Made by a program: the position numbers and the translations under genes. From Bacteroidales bacterium (GTDB lineage: Bacteria; Bacteroidota; Bacteroidia; Bacteroidales; UBA932), in NCBI GenBank assembly GCA_017445755.1, contig JAFSSE010000041.1, forward strand, positions 144,768-208,767: a stretch of DNA of 64,000 bases, written 5' to 3'. Shown in pieces: positions 43,095 to 51,245 of the stretch. Positions within the stretch are counted from its first letter, which is position 1; each line of letters starts with the position of its first letter. The notes beneath the pieces were generated by a model. The model saw only the letters and a list, made by a program, of their open reading frames with translations, had not been told where the DNA came from and made no database searches.

Positions 43095-44124
43095 ATCCGG
43101 CAAGGTGTTTTTCCCATTTCCATGCGGCCTCGAGGGTCTCCTCGATGGTCCTGGTCGCTTTCCACCCCATCTCCGTGTTGGCAAGGGTCGGGTCCGCCCA
43201 TATCGCGGTCACGTCCCCGGCGCGGCGGGGGGCAAACTTATAGTTGAGTTTCAGATTGTTGACCTTTTCGAAGGCGTTTACGAGCTCGAGTACCGACAGC
43301 GGCCTTCCGGTTCCGATGTTGAAGACCTCGCAGTCCTCTTTCATCTTCCCTTCCAGCATGCGGCCGACGGCTGATACATGGGCCTTCGCGAGGTCAACAA
43401 TGTCGATATAATCCCTCAGGCAGGTGCCGTCCGGGGTCGGGTAGTCGTTCCCGAAGATGGAAAGGCATTCGCGTTTTCCGATGGCGGTCTGGGTGATGAA
43501 TGGCACGAGGTTGTTGGGGACTCCTCTCGGGAGTTCGCCGATAAGGGCTGACGGATGGGCGCCGATAGGGTTGAAATAGCGGAGAAGGATTCCCTTAATC
43601 TCGCCATCTGACCCCTTTGTCGCCTTTACGGTATCCTGGAGGATATCTTCGCACATCTGTTTGGTGTTCCCATAGGGCGAGGTGGCCGGTTTTCTCGGGC
43701 TCTTCTCCGTCACCGGTACGGCGTCGGGCTCCCCATAGACCGTCGCCGAAGAGGAAAAGAGGATGTTGTGGCAGCCGTGTCCCGAAGCGGCTTCAAGTAC
43801 GTTGAGGAAGGACTCAAGGTTATTCTTATAGTACATCACCGGCTTTGCGACGGACTCTCCTACGGCCTTGAAGGCGGCGAAATGGATTACCGCATCAATC
43901 CGGTTCTCCGAGAAAAGCTTATTGACCGCCTCCATGTCGCAGAAGTCTACGAGATTGAATTTCAGGTCTTTCCCGGTGATTTTCTTTACGCCTTCGAAGC
44001 AGGTTTTATCACAATTGGACATATTGTCGGCGACGACGACATCGTAGCCGGCTTCAATAAGTTCGACGGTCACGTGGCTTCCGATGAAACCCGCCCCGCC
44101 CGATACCAGAACGGTCTTTTTCAT
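43081..44124 (-). CDS. galE: UDP-glucose 4-epimerase
   Basis: 347 residues. SDR Rossmann start VLVSGGAGFIGSHVTVEL (residues 4-21), DNMSNCDKT, HFAAFKAVGESV (near 82), Ser/Tyr/Lys catalytic set in FSSSATVYGEP and SPYGNTKQMCEDIL (YxxxN-like TxK segment), then RYFNPIGAHPS and the C-terminal ADPTLANTEMGWKATRTIEE. Interconverts UDP-glucose and UDP-galactose for surface polysaccharide. First gene of the minus-strand run; its promoter (44171-44202) overlaps the terminator of the gene upstream. Confidence 0.95.
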   Translation of the reverse strand: MKKTVLVSGGAGFIGSHVTVELIEAGYDVVVADNMSNCDKTCFEGVKKITGKDLKFNLVDFCDMEAVNKLFSENRIDAVIHFAAFKAVGESVAKPVMYYKNNLESFLNVLEAASGHGCHNILFSSSATVYGEPDAVPVTEKSPRKPATSPYGNTKQMCEDILQDTVKATKGSDGEIKGILLRYFNPIGAHPSALIGELPRGVPNNLVPFITQTAIGKRECLSIFGNDYPTPDGTCLRDYIDIVDLAKAHVSAVGRMLEGKMKEDCEVFNIGTGRPLSVLELVNAFEKVNNLKLNYKFAPRRAGDVTAIWADPTLANTEMGWKATRTIEETLEAAWKWEKHLAGYENV

Positions 44125-44170
44125 ACAGGTCTTTATGTGTGTTAGTTTTAACTAAACTTATGTATAACTT

Positions 44171-44202
44171 GCAAAAATATAAAAAAACCGGCAGTCTTCA
44201 AA
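44171..44202 (-). promoter_or_regulatory. galE operon promoter (-33 TTTG, -7 TATTTTTGC)
   Basis: On the minus strand TTTG (44202-44199) and TATTTTTGC (44179-44171) are separated by 19 bp, a full Bacteroidetes consensus. The -33 element lies in the loop side of the terminator hairpin 44188-44211. The leader to galE is about 40 nt. Confidence 0.75.
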
Positions 44203-44211
44203 GACCGCCGG
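44188..44211 (-). terminator. Terminator of the small conserved gene 44238-44522
   Basis: CCGGCAGTCTT and AAGACCGCCGG pair with one wobble around a minimal loop; on the minus strand a seven-T run follows (44187-44181). Confidence 0.85.
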
Positions 44212-44237
44212 GAATTGGTTTAGCGCCGTTTCCGGGA

Positions 44238-44522
44238 TTATTTTTCCAGACCTTTCTTCACCGCCGCGCTGAGTCGGTCGTAAAGAGCGTCCGTCTTTTC
44301 GAGCAGTTCCTTGCGGATCTCGTTATAATACGCCTTTTTACCTCCTTCCGCCGGTGCATTCACCTTGTCGCGGAGATTGTTGTAAAGGTCAATGGCCTCG
44401 TCGACCAGATCGGCGATCTCATCGGCGTTTTTTCCGGGATTCACGGTCAGGAACAGCGCGCAGTCGTCCACGAAAGCGCCGACCACGTACTCGATGTCTT
44501 TCTTGATGTCTCTTAAATTCAT
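44238..44522 (-). CDS. Small conserved Bacteroidales protein of unknown function
   Basis: 94 residues from ATG 44522; a longer frame to 44573 reaches through the -7 box and is rejected. The sequence MNLRDIKKDIEYVVGAFVDD, followed by DEIADLVDEAIDLYNNLRDKV and YYNEIRKELLEKTDALYDRLS, is strongly helical, acidic and without signal or membrane segment. I recognise similar short proteins as conserved hypotheticals across Bacteroidales but know no function. It has its own promoter and terminator, so it is a monocistronic unit and probably constitutively expressed. Confidence 0.8.
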   Translation of the reverse strand: MNLRDIKKDIEYVVGAFVDDCALFLTVNPGKNADEIADLVDEAIDLYNNLRDKVNAPAEGGKKAYYNEIRKELLEKTDALYDRLSAAVKKGLEK

Positions 44523-44544
44523 ATCGTTCTGAATTAATTCGAGT

Positions 44545-44553
44545 GCAAATATA
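44545..44553 (-). promoter_or_regulatory. -7 promoter box for the small conserved gene
   Basis: TATATTTGC on the minus strand, 22 nt before ATG 44522; perfect TAnnTTTG match. Confidence 0.7.
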
Positions 44554-44606
44554 GTGATTTTTCTGCAAATCACAGCACCTTCACAATATCCTCGAGCGGC
44601 TTGCGC

Positions 44607-46769
44607 TCAGAGTGTAGTTCCGTGGGGCTGTATCCACGCCTGTTCAAAGTCATGGATATCCTGGTCAAGGATGAAGGCGCGGGGGCTGTCTTCCGGGGTG
44701 CCGGATAGGTTCCGGTGCCGGTGGTTGAGGTTAATGAACGGCTCTCCGGCATCATATGCGGCGATGACAGCGTCGAAGAACATGCTCCACCGCTCTTTGT
44801 AGAAGGTTTCCACGAGTCCGTCAAAGTCACGGTTCGCATAGTCGTTGAGGACCGGGGAGTCTCCCCAGATGCTGATGATTGTCCTTGCGTTCATTTCCAT
44901 ATAGTCCTTCTCGGCGGGATCCTTTCCCCAGGCGCGGGCGTCTTTTATCCACAGGTCAAGAGAGAACTCGTCCCTGGTTTTAAGCACGGCCGTAAGGTCG
45001 TCGCACATCTGGAGGAACTCATCCCTTGCAGCTACCATCCCGTCCCGGTCTCCGGCGTTGTACGCGGCGGTGAAGCGATCCCGTACAGCCAGGGCCCGGT
45101 TTCTTATGGACTGTCTGCGGGCGTTTGCGAGGTCGAATTCAAAATAATCCGTCTTCCCTTCCACTGTCTCCAACACGGAAAGCGCCCTGTCCATATGGGA
45201 GATGTCGTAGCCGCGGATGAAATATGTAGTACCGTTCCATACCCCGGACAGGTTGGGATGTGCGCAGATGATGCTGGAAGAGGCGGTGCTGGTATGGGTC
45301 ACGCACACGCTGTCGGCCAGCATATGCCAGTATGTCCGGAAGGTGGAATCCACCCTGCCGATGTGGCGGTCGGCAATATTGTCGATATATTCCGATGTCC
45401 CTATTCCCGTATCCCATGCCTGGGCCAGGAGGGCTTCATAAACCGGCTCGTTGACGCCGAATCCTTCGAGGGTGGCTCCCAGCCCGATGAATCCCGGCCC
45501 GCCTTCCTCCATTGTCCCGGCAATGAGCCGGGCATTATGATAATAATCCCCCTCAATTTCCGTCATGCCGCCGAAATTACCCAGATAGCACCAGATGAAA
45601 TTCTGTCCATGGAACCGCTCGGTCCGCCGCCAGATTTCAACATAGTCGCCTTCATAGTCCAGCAGAATCATCCGGCCCTTTGGAACGGCTGTAAGGTAGG
45701 CGTTAATCCTTTCCGGAGTCCAGTTTTTCCGGGCATTGATGAAGAGCCAGCCCATATGGACCCAGAGAGCATCGGGGTCGACAGCCGTCATGGACTCAAA
45801 GACCCCGGCCGACATCTTGGCCAGTTCTTCCGGCTCCCATGAAGGCGGGGGGACTTCATTGAAAAGGTCGGCGCCGTAGAGATGGTCGGTGCCGTACATC
45901 TTCGTCTGCTCCTTAAGGTAATCCTTCTGGATGCGGGCAAACAGGGGGTCCGACGGGACGAGGAAAGAGCAGTGGTATTTTTCATCAAAGCCGGCCCACC
46001 TTCTTACAGGGGTGATATTGATGGAGTCCTTCACGACGTCCTGCAATTCTGCGGGAACATGGCCGGAAAAGGCAGGGAGGACGGGTTTCATGCCGAGCAT
46101 CCGCTCTCTTTGAAGAATGCGCTTCTGAAGCTTGGCCTGGCCGTCTATCCAGCTCTGCGGGAGCGGGCCCTGCCAGCGGTCGATGTTGGACATGCGGTGC
46201 CATGGCAGGTGGGCCGGACCGGTGAAGTAAGCGCGTATCTGCTCGTCCGTCATCCCATATTTGCGCCACACTTTCTGCCAGACGGCCTCCTGTCCGGTAA
46301 TTGCCAGCGGCATGTTTACGCCATTGAGCGCCATCCAGTCTATGAATCGTTCCCATTGTTTCCATCCCCACCAGGGAAGCGTGTATCCGAAAGTGCAATA
46401 ATTCAGGAAGAAGCGGGCCGGGACCCTGGCCTCGACCAATACCTTTTCCGGGACCTCCGGCATCACCTCCGGCAGTTCCACCGGATTGAAATCGTACCAG
46501 CTGACATTGGTCAGGCAGTACTGCTGAAGGTACCTGTTCAGCCCCACGGCCATGGAATTGGCATTATTTCCCCGGATAAGGACTTTTCCGCCCTTCTGTG
46601 AAAGTTCATAGGTGTCTTCCTGCCAGTCGGCCTGTTCAAAAACAACGCTCCGGGCCTTATCGCCCATCACCCTCCGGGCCAGCGCCTCAGCGGCTCTCTC
46701 GTCCGCCGTCCTGCAAGATAATACAACAGCAGTTACGACTAAAAGGGAAAATAATTTTGCGGTTTTCAT
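44607..46769 (-). CDS. Alpha-N-acetylglucosaminidase, GH89 (NAGLU-like) lipoprotein
   Basis: 720 residues; lipobox VVLSCRTAD (Cys19). An N-terminal domain (about 25-110) is followed by the NAGLU catalytic TIM-barrel: RFFLNYCTFGYTLPWWGWKQWERFIDWMALNG (119-150), MPLAITGQEAVWQ, and GADLFNEVPPPSW with Glu305. GLGATLEGFGVNEPVYE with Glu435 matches the second catalytic Glu of human NAGLU. A helical C-terminal domain completes the family length. It removes terminal alpha-GlcNAc from heparan sulfate or mucin-type glycans; the lipid anchor puts it on the envelope. Monocistronic, divergent from an EEP-family gene, with its own promoter at 46801. Confidence 0.95.
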   Translation of the reverse strand: MKTAKLFSLLVVTAVVLSCRTADERAAEALARRVMGDKARSVVFEQADWQEDTYELSQKGGKVLIRGNNANSMAVGLNRYLQQYCLTNVSWYDFNPVELPEVMPEVPEKVLVEARVPARFFLNYCTFGYTLPWWGWKQWERFIDWMALNGVNMPLAITGQEAVWQKVWRKYGMTDEQIRAYFTGPAHLPWHRMSNIDRWQGPLPQSWIDGQAKLQKRILQRERMLGMKPVLPAFSGHVPAELQDVVKDSINITPVRRWAGFDEKYHCSFLVPSDPLFARIQKDYLKEQTKMYGTDHLYGADLFNEVPPPSWEPEELAKMSAGVFESMTAVDPDALWVHMGWLFINARKNWTPERINAYLTAVPKGRMILLDYEGDYVEIWRRTERFHGQNFIWCYLGNFGGMTEIEGDYYHNARLIAGTMEEGGPGFIGLGATLEGFGVNEPVYEALLAQAWDTGIGTSEYIDNIADRHIGRVDSTFRTYWHMLADSVCVTHTSTASSSIICAHPNLSGVWNGTTYFIRGYDISHMDRALSVLETVEGKTDYFEFDLANARRQSIRNRALAVRDRFTAAYNAGDRDGMVAARDEFLQMCDDLTAVLKTRDEFSLDLWIKDARAWGKDPAEKDYMEMNARTIISIWGDSPVLNDYANRDFDGLVETFYKERWSMFFDAVIAAYDAGEPFINLNHRHRNLSGTPEDSPRAFILDQDIHDFEQAWIQPHGTTL

Positions 46770-46800
46770 TTTCTGTCGGGTTAGAAATACAATGGTGGTT

Positions 46801-46809
46801 ACAAAGGTA
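46801..46809 (-). promoter_or_regulatory. -7 promoter box for the GH89 gene
   Basis: TACCTTTGT on the minus strand matches TAnnTTTG and lies 31 nt before the GH89 start codon. Confidence 0.65.
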
Positions 46810-46828
46810 ATAATTTTTGATAGTTACG

Positions 46829-46857
46829 CAGCCCTCCTGAAAATGCCGTGGCGGAGA
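46829..46857 (+). repeat. Possible end fragment of the palindromic repeat (copy D)
   Basis: CAGCCCTCCTGAAAATGCCG followed by TGGCGG closely matches 22636-22661 (the left flank and left end of copy B) with two small indels. No core or right end follows. It lies between the divergent GH89 and EEP promoters. Weak, could be chance. Confidence 0.35.
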
Positions 46858-46893
46858 GAGCACCGCTTTGAGAGAGGAGTCGCAAAAAAACCG

Positions 46894-46902
46894 TACCTTT
46901 GG
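46894..46902 (+). promoter_or_regulatory. -7 promoter box for the EEP lipoprotein gene
   Basis: TACCTTTGG matches TAnnTTTG, 31 nt before ATG 46934. A TTTG at 46867-46870 lies 23 bp upstream, slightly beyond the usual spacing. Confidence 0.6.
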
Positions 46903-46933
46903 AAAATTCATCGAACACAAAAAGATTCAGAGT

Positions 46934-47890
46934 ATGAAAAAGACAACAGTTCTGCTTTTTGCCATCTGCCTTCTCTTTGGCTGCGGGAGGGCGGAAAAAG
47001 AAGTGACAGTCCTTTATTGGAACATCCAGAACGGGATGTGGCATGACCAGGAGGCGAATTACGACAACTTCGTCGCATATGTCAGGGACATCGACCCCGA
47101 TATATGCATATGGTGCGAGGCGGAATCGCGTTATGTGACGGACACCTGCGTAAAGATGCAGATGCCGGAGGATCAGTACCTTCCGTGGAACTGGGACCTC
47201 CTTGCGGAGCGGTATGGCCATAAGTACACGCTGATCTGCGGGAAGAGGGACACCTTCCCCCAGGTAATCACCTCAAAGTATCCGCTTCGGATAGTGAAGC
47301 GGATTACCGGCAACGGAGAAGACATTATTGTGGTCCATGGAGCCGGTTGGGCGAAGGTGGATATCGGGGGAGAGGAGCTGAACATCGTAACCCTCCACAC
47401 ATGGCCCCAGAAGTTCGCTTACCGCGCAGAGGACGAGAAGGCGGATGCTGCGGCCCAGGGCGGAGACCGCTTCCGGGCAAAGGAGGTGCAGTACATCTGC
47501 GAAGAGACGATCGGGACCGTTCCGGGAGCTGAAAAGCAGCTATGGCTCATGACCGGTGATTTCAACGCCCTTTCCCCGGTGGACAACTTCCACTATGGAA
47601 AAGACCTTGAGGACCCCTGTTTCCTTACCCACGGATATGTCCGGAACAACACTCCCTACATTGATCTGGTCGAGAAATTCCACCCCGGGGAGTTCTGCAG
47701 GAGTACGCTTTCCGGGAGGCGGATCGACATCGTTTACGCCACTCCCGCGCTGGAGGAGAAGGCCCTTTCCGCCGAGCCGCTTTACGACGGATTCGCCAAG
47801 TCATACCGTGACCCCCGTAAAATTCATGGATTCTGCCACCCGTCAGACCATTATCCGATCCTGGTTCGTTTCCGACTTGGTTCGAAATAG
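46934..47890 (+). CDS. Endonuclease/exonuclease/phosphatase (EEP) family lipoprotein
   Basis: 318 residues from ATG 46934, with lipobox LLFGCGRAE; a longer frame to 46868 begins upstream of the promoter. EEP motifs: VLYWNIQNGMWHD (Asn), DPDICIWCEAES (catalytic Glu), TLHTWPQKF, WLMTGDFNALSPVD (Asp/Asn) and CHPSDHYPILVRF (Asp-His) at the C-terminus. Possible substrates are nucleic acids, phosphoinositides or sphingolipids; nothing local decides. It is not part of the nuclease locus and shares only the fold with the protein at 26067-27143. No terminator separates it from guaB. Confidence 0.88.
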   Translation: MKKTTVLLFAICLLFGCGRAEKEVTVLYWNIQNGMWHDQEANYDNFVAYVRDIDPDICIWCEAESRYVTDTCVKMQMPEDQYLPWNWDLLAERYGHKYTLICGKRDTFPQVITSKYPLRIVKRITGNGEDIIVVHGAGWAKVDIGGEELNIVTLHTWPQKFAYRAEDEKADAAAQGGDRFRAKEVQYICEETIGTVPGAEKQLWLMTGDFNALSPVDNFHYGKDLEDPCFLTHGYVRNNTPYIDLVEKFHPGEFCRSTLSGRRIDIVYATPALEEKALSAEPLYDGFAKSYRDPRKIHGFCHPSDHYPILVRFRLGSK

Positions 47891-47909
47891 GGATTCCGCG
47901 AATTATTCG

Positions 47910-47918
47910 TATATTTGC
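47910..47918 (+). promoter_or_regulatory. -7 promoter box abutting guaB
   Basis: TATATTTGC ends only 5 nt before ATG 47924, implying a leaderless or nearly leaderless guaB message. It also excludes the upstream in-frame TTG at 47915 as the start. Confidence 0.7.
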
Positions 47919-47923
47919 AGGTT

Positions 47924-49006
47924 ATGAAAGAAAGTCGCATACTGCCGGAAGGTTTGACCTTCGATGATGTCCTCCTCGTACCCGCCCATTCAGACGTGCT
48001 GCCAAGGGAGGTCGATACCACAGCCCGCTTTACCCGGGACATTACGCTTCGTATCCCGGTCCTCTCTTCGGCCATGGACACCGTGACCGAGGCCCCGATG
48101 GCAAAGGCCCTCGCCCGGGCGGGAGGTATTGGCGTGATTCATAAGAACATGACCCTCGAGCGCCAGTGCGGCGAAGTAAGGGCCGTAAAGGCGGAGGACC
48201 TTCTGGTTGCCGCCGCGGTGGGCGTGAAGGACGATACCCTGGAGAGGATTGAAGCCCTCGTTGCCGCGGGTGCCGATGCGGTTGTGATTGACACGGCCCA
48301 CGGCCACTCCGAAGGTGTCCTGAAGGTAATCCGGAGCGCCTGCGACGCCTTCCCGGATCTCCAGATAGTTGCAGGGAACGTTGCTACGGCCGAAGGGGCC
48401 AGGGCCCTCGCCGATGCGGGGGTGTCCGCCGTGAAGGTAGGCATCGGACCCGGCTCAATCTGCACGACCCGCATCGTCGCCGGAGTCGGCGTTCCCCAGC
48501 TGACGGCCGTCATGATGGCCTCCGAGGCCCTGGAAGGGACCGGAGTGCCGGTGATTGCAGACGGCGGTATCCGCTATTCCGGTGACATAGTCAAGGCCCT
48601 CGCCGCCGGAGCCGACACCATCATGGCCGGGTCCCTCCTTGCCGGAACCGACGAGACCCCGGGCGCAGCGGTTGAGGTGGACGGCCGGCTCTTCAAGGAA
48701 TATCGCGGCATGGGATCGCTCGACGCCATGGCCGCCGGCTCGAAAGACCGGTATTTCCAGGAAAACTGCGACAACAAGAAACTCGTCCCGGAGGGAATCG
48801 TTTCCCGCGTTCCCTGCAAGGGCCCTGTTGCAGACGTGATTTATCAGCTCATGGGCGGGCTCCGCTCCGGCATGGGCTACTGCGGCGCCCGGACCCTCGA
48901 CGACTTGAAGAAGGCGCAGTTCATCCGCATAACCGCCTCCGGCATGAAGGAATCCCATCCTCATGATGTCCAGATGTCAAAAGAAGCCCCGAATTACCAC
49001 CTATGA
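47924..49006 (+). CDS. guaB: IMP dehydrogenase lacking the CBS (Bateman) domain
   Basis: 360 residues; oxidises IMP to XMP in guanine nucleotide synthesis. The TIM barrel is intact: [17 protein letters not shown] (11-27), [19 protein letters not shown], catalytic Cys180 in [22 protein letters not shown], the [11 protein letters not shown] flap and the Arg276-Tyr277 pair in SKDRYFQ. Ordinary GuaB is about 490 residues, with two CBS motifs inserted after the NMTxExQ helix. Here that helix ([19 protein letters not shown]) joins straight to VAAAVGV, so the regulatory insert is absent. It overlaps the next gene by ATGA and heads a unit of periplasmic chaperones. Confidence 0.95.
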   Translation: MKESRILPEGLTFDDVLLVPAHSDVLPREVDTTARFTRDITLRIPVLSSAMDTVTEAPMAKALARAGGIGVIHKNMTLERQCGEVRAVKAEDLLVAAAVGVKDDTLERIEALVAAGADAVVIDTAHGHSEGVLKVIRSACDAFPDLQIVAGNVATAEGARALADAGVSAVKVGIGPGSICTTRIVAGVGVPQLTAVMMASEALEGTGVPVIADGGIRYSGDIVKALAAGADTIMAGSLLAGTDETPGAAVEVDGRLFKEYRGMGSLDAMAAGSKDRYFQENCDNKKLVPEGIVSRVPCKGPVADVIYQLMGGLRSGMGYCGARTLDDLKKAQFIRITASGMKESHPHDVQMSKEAPNYHL

Positions 49007-49869
49007 AAAAGACGGCCCTCATAGCGCTGGTCATGCTCTCCACGGTCTCCTGTACCTGGATTGACGCCCTGAAGCACTCCGTCCGGGAGTTCTTCGGAGA
49101 GGAAGTCGTAGCCCGCGTCGGAAGCGAGCGGCTCTACCGGTCTGCGCTGGAGGATGTCGTTCCCCGCGGGCTGTCCCCGGAAGACAGCGTCGCCTTCGTC
49201 CGCCAGTACATAAATTCATGGGCTTCGGAAAAAATCTTCCTGGACGTCGCAGATAAGGAGCTTTCAAAGTCGGAAAAAGATGTGACAAAGGAGCTTGAAG
49301 ATTACCGGATGTCCCTTTTGAAATACCGTTTCGAGCAGCGTTACATCAATGAACGCCTCGACACGGTTATCACCGAGCATGAAATCCGCTCCTACTATGA
49401 GGCCAACCCCGAGCGCTTCATTCTCCAGGATCCGATAGTGAAGGTCCGTTACATGGTTATTCCCGCCTCGTCCAAGTCGCTGAAGAAGATTACGGAGAAA
49501 ATGTCTTCCAACGACGTTGCGGACGTGTTGGAGGCCGAAACCCTCGCTTCCTCCGCCGCAATCCGCTATGTGGACCATTCGGAGAAGTGGATGGACATCC
49601 TTCCGCTCGCGCTGGAGGCCCGGACGGACGTTACGACCCTTCTCGGGGCCATGGACAAGTCCTTCATCCGTATTCCCGACTCCGAGGGCAACCTCTTTGT
49701 CGCCTATGTTACGGACATGGTCCGGAAAGGGAAGCCGGCCCCCCTGGAGTACTGCACTGATAGAATCCGGGATATCATCCTGAGTTCACGCAAACATGAC
49801 CTTGTCACCAGTTTGGAACAAGACTTGCTGGAAGACGCCCGGTCAAACGGAAAATTTAAAATATTATGA
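49003..49869 (+). CDS. SurA-like periplasmic lipoprotein (degenerate PPIase/chaperone)
   Basis: 288 residues; lipobox STVSCTWID (Cys17). The helical N-terminal part ([42 protein letters not shown]) resembles the SurA/PpiC N-terminal chaperone region (VARVGxxxLYxxDL). The following [18 protein letters not shown] segment lies where a parvulin domain would begin, but parvulin signature residues are not recognisable. It may be a chaperone without isomerase activity. It overlaps guaB and the downstream SurA-like gene by 4 bp each, so translation is coupled. Confidence 0.75.
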   Translation: MKKTALIALVMLSTVSCTWIDALKHSVREFFGEEVVARVGSERLYRSALEDVVPRGLSPEDSVAFVRQYINSWASEKIFLDVADKELSKSEKDVTKELEDYRMSLLKYRFEQRYINERLDTVITEHEIRSYYEANPERFILQDPIVKVRYMVIPASSKSLKKITEKMSSNDVADVLEAETLASSAAIRYVDHSEKWMDILPLALEARTDVTTLLGAMDKSFIRIPDSEGNLFVAYVTDMVRKGKPAPLEYCTDRIRDIILSSRKHDLVTSLEQDLLEDARSNGKFKIL

Positions 49870-51245
49870 GATATCTTTTGAAGACTGCGGCCGTGATTTC
49901 GGCGCTTGCGATGTCCCTGACCCTGTCGGCCCAGAAGTACCCGGGCGGGCTCATCGACAAGACCATCGCAGTCGTCGGCAATGAAGCCATCACCATCTCC
50001 GACATTGAGAACCAGGTCCAGACGATGCGCGCCCAGGGCATGTCCTCCGACCGGAACATGCGCTGTGAGGTGCTTGAATCCATGATGGAATCGAAGATCT
50101 TCCTGATGCAGGCGCGGATTGACTCCCTGACGGTCAATAACGACATGGTCAACAGCGAGATGTCGCAGCGGCTCGACCAGATCCGGACGACCCTCGGAGG
50201 GGACGAGGAGGTGGAGAAATATTTCGGGAAGCCCCTTTACAAGCTTCGCCAGGAGTGGAAAGCAGTCCTTGAGGACCAGTCCCTTACCCAGCAGGAACAG
50301 TCTCGGGTCGCCTCCGACATTCCAGACCTGACCCCCTATGATGTCAAGCAGTATCTCGACACCGCATCGACCGAAGTCCTGCCCATCGTCCCGGTCAAAT
50401 ACCGGCTGAGCCAGATATGTATCTATCCCGACCGGGAGAGCGCGAATCTCGCCGTGAAGGAAAAGCTCATCTCCCTACGCGAACGCATCATCGCAGGGGA
50501 AAAGTTCTCGACCCTCGCCAGAATCTACTCCGAAGATCCGGGCAGCGCCCGAAGGGGTGGTGAGCTCGGAATGGCCTCAAAATCAATTTTCTGGCCGGTC
50601 TTCTCGGATGCGGCCATGGCCCTCAAGCCGGGCGTTATTTCCCAGATTGTCGAGACCCCGGACGGCTTCCATATCATTGAGGTGCTGGAGAAGAAGGGGG
50701 ACATGTTCAATGCCCGCCACATCCTTATCAAGCCCCAATATACCGCCGAAGACCGTGAGAAGGCCTTCCATAAGCTCGATTCCCTCCGGAACGAGATTCT
50801 TGCCGAGGCCGTGACCTTCCCGCTCGCCGCGAGATTCTATTCCGAGGATCCGTCCACGAGGACCAACGGCGGCCAGATGGCCGACCCTTCGACGGGCTCC
50901 TCCTATTTCGAAATTGACCAGCTGAAGCCGCAGGATTACGCCGCCATCAAGGACCTTAAGGAAGGGGAGATCTCCACTCCTGTGGAATCACTTGACAATG
51001 AGGGTCGTAGCGGCAACACCGTCTATAAGATTATCCGTGTCGACCAGATTCTTCCGTCCCACACCGCCACCTTCGAGAATGACTACACCGAAATTCTCCA
51101 GGGCGTGAAACAGCGCAAGCAGATGGAGGCCATCGACGCCTTCCTCGAGAAGAAGATAAAGGAAACCCACATCGTTATCGACCCGCTGTTCCGGGAATGT
51201 CCTTTTGCCCGCGATACATGGTCTGAGAAATTCAGGAAAGACTGA
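49866..51245 (+). CDS. SurA-like peptidyl-prolyl cis-trans isomerase with two parvulin domains
   Basis: 459 residues; signal peptide to about residue 22 (SLTLSAQKY). The N-terminal chaperone domain starts IDKTIAVVGNEAITISDIENQV. Parvulin domain 1 (about 175-275) includes FSTLARIYSEDPGSARRGGELGM and MALKPGVISQIVETPDGFHIIEVLEKKG. Parvulin domain 2 (about 280-395) includes NARHILIKPQY and FYSEDPSTRTNGGQM. The layout is that of SurA, a periplasmic chaperone for outer-membrane beta-barrels. Coupled on both sides (ATGA with the upstream gene, TGATG with the OstA-like gene), which fits envelope biogenesis. Confidence 0.92.
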   Translation: MRYLLKTAAVISALAMSLTLSAQKYPGGLIDKTIAVVGNEAITISDIENQVQTMRAQGMSSDRNMRCEVLESMMESKIFLMQARIDSLTVNNDMVNSEMSQRLDQIRTTLGGDEEVEKYFGKPLYKLRQEWKAVLEDQSLTQQEQSRVASDIPDLTPYDVKQYLDTASTEVLPIVPVKYRLSQICIYPDRESANLAVKEKLISLRERIIAGEKFSTLARIYSEDPGSARRGGELGMASKSIFWPVFSDAAMALKPGVISQIVETPDGFHIIEVLEKKGDMFNARHILIKPQYTAEDREKAFHKLDSLRNEILAEAVTFPLAARFYSEDPSTRTNGGQMADPSTGSSYFEIDQLKPQDYAAIKDLKEGEISTPVESLDNEGRSGNTVYKIIRVDQILPSHTATFENDYTEILQGVKQRKQMEAIDAFLEKKIKETHIVIDPLFRECPFARDTWSEKFRKD

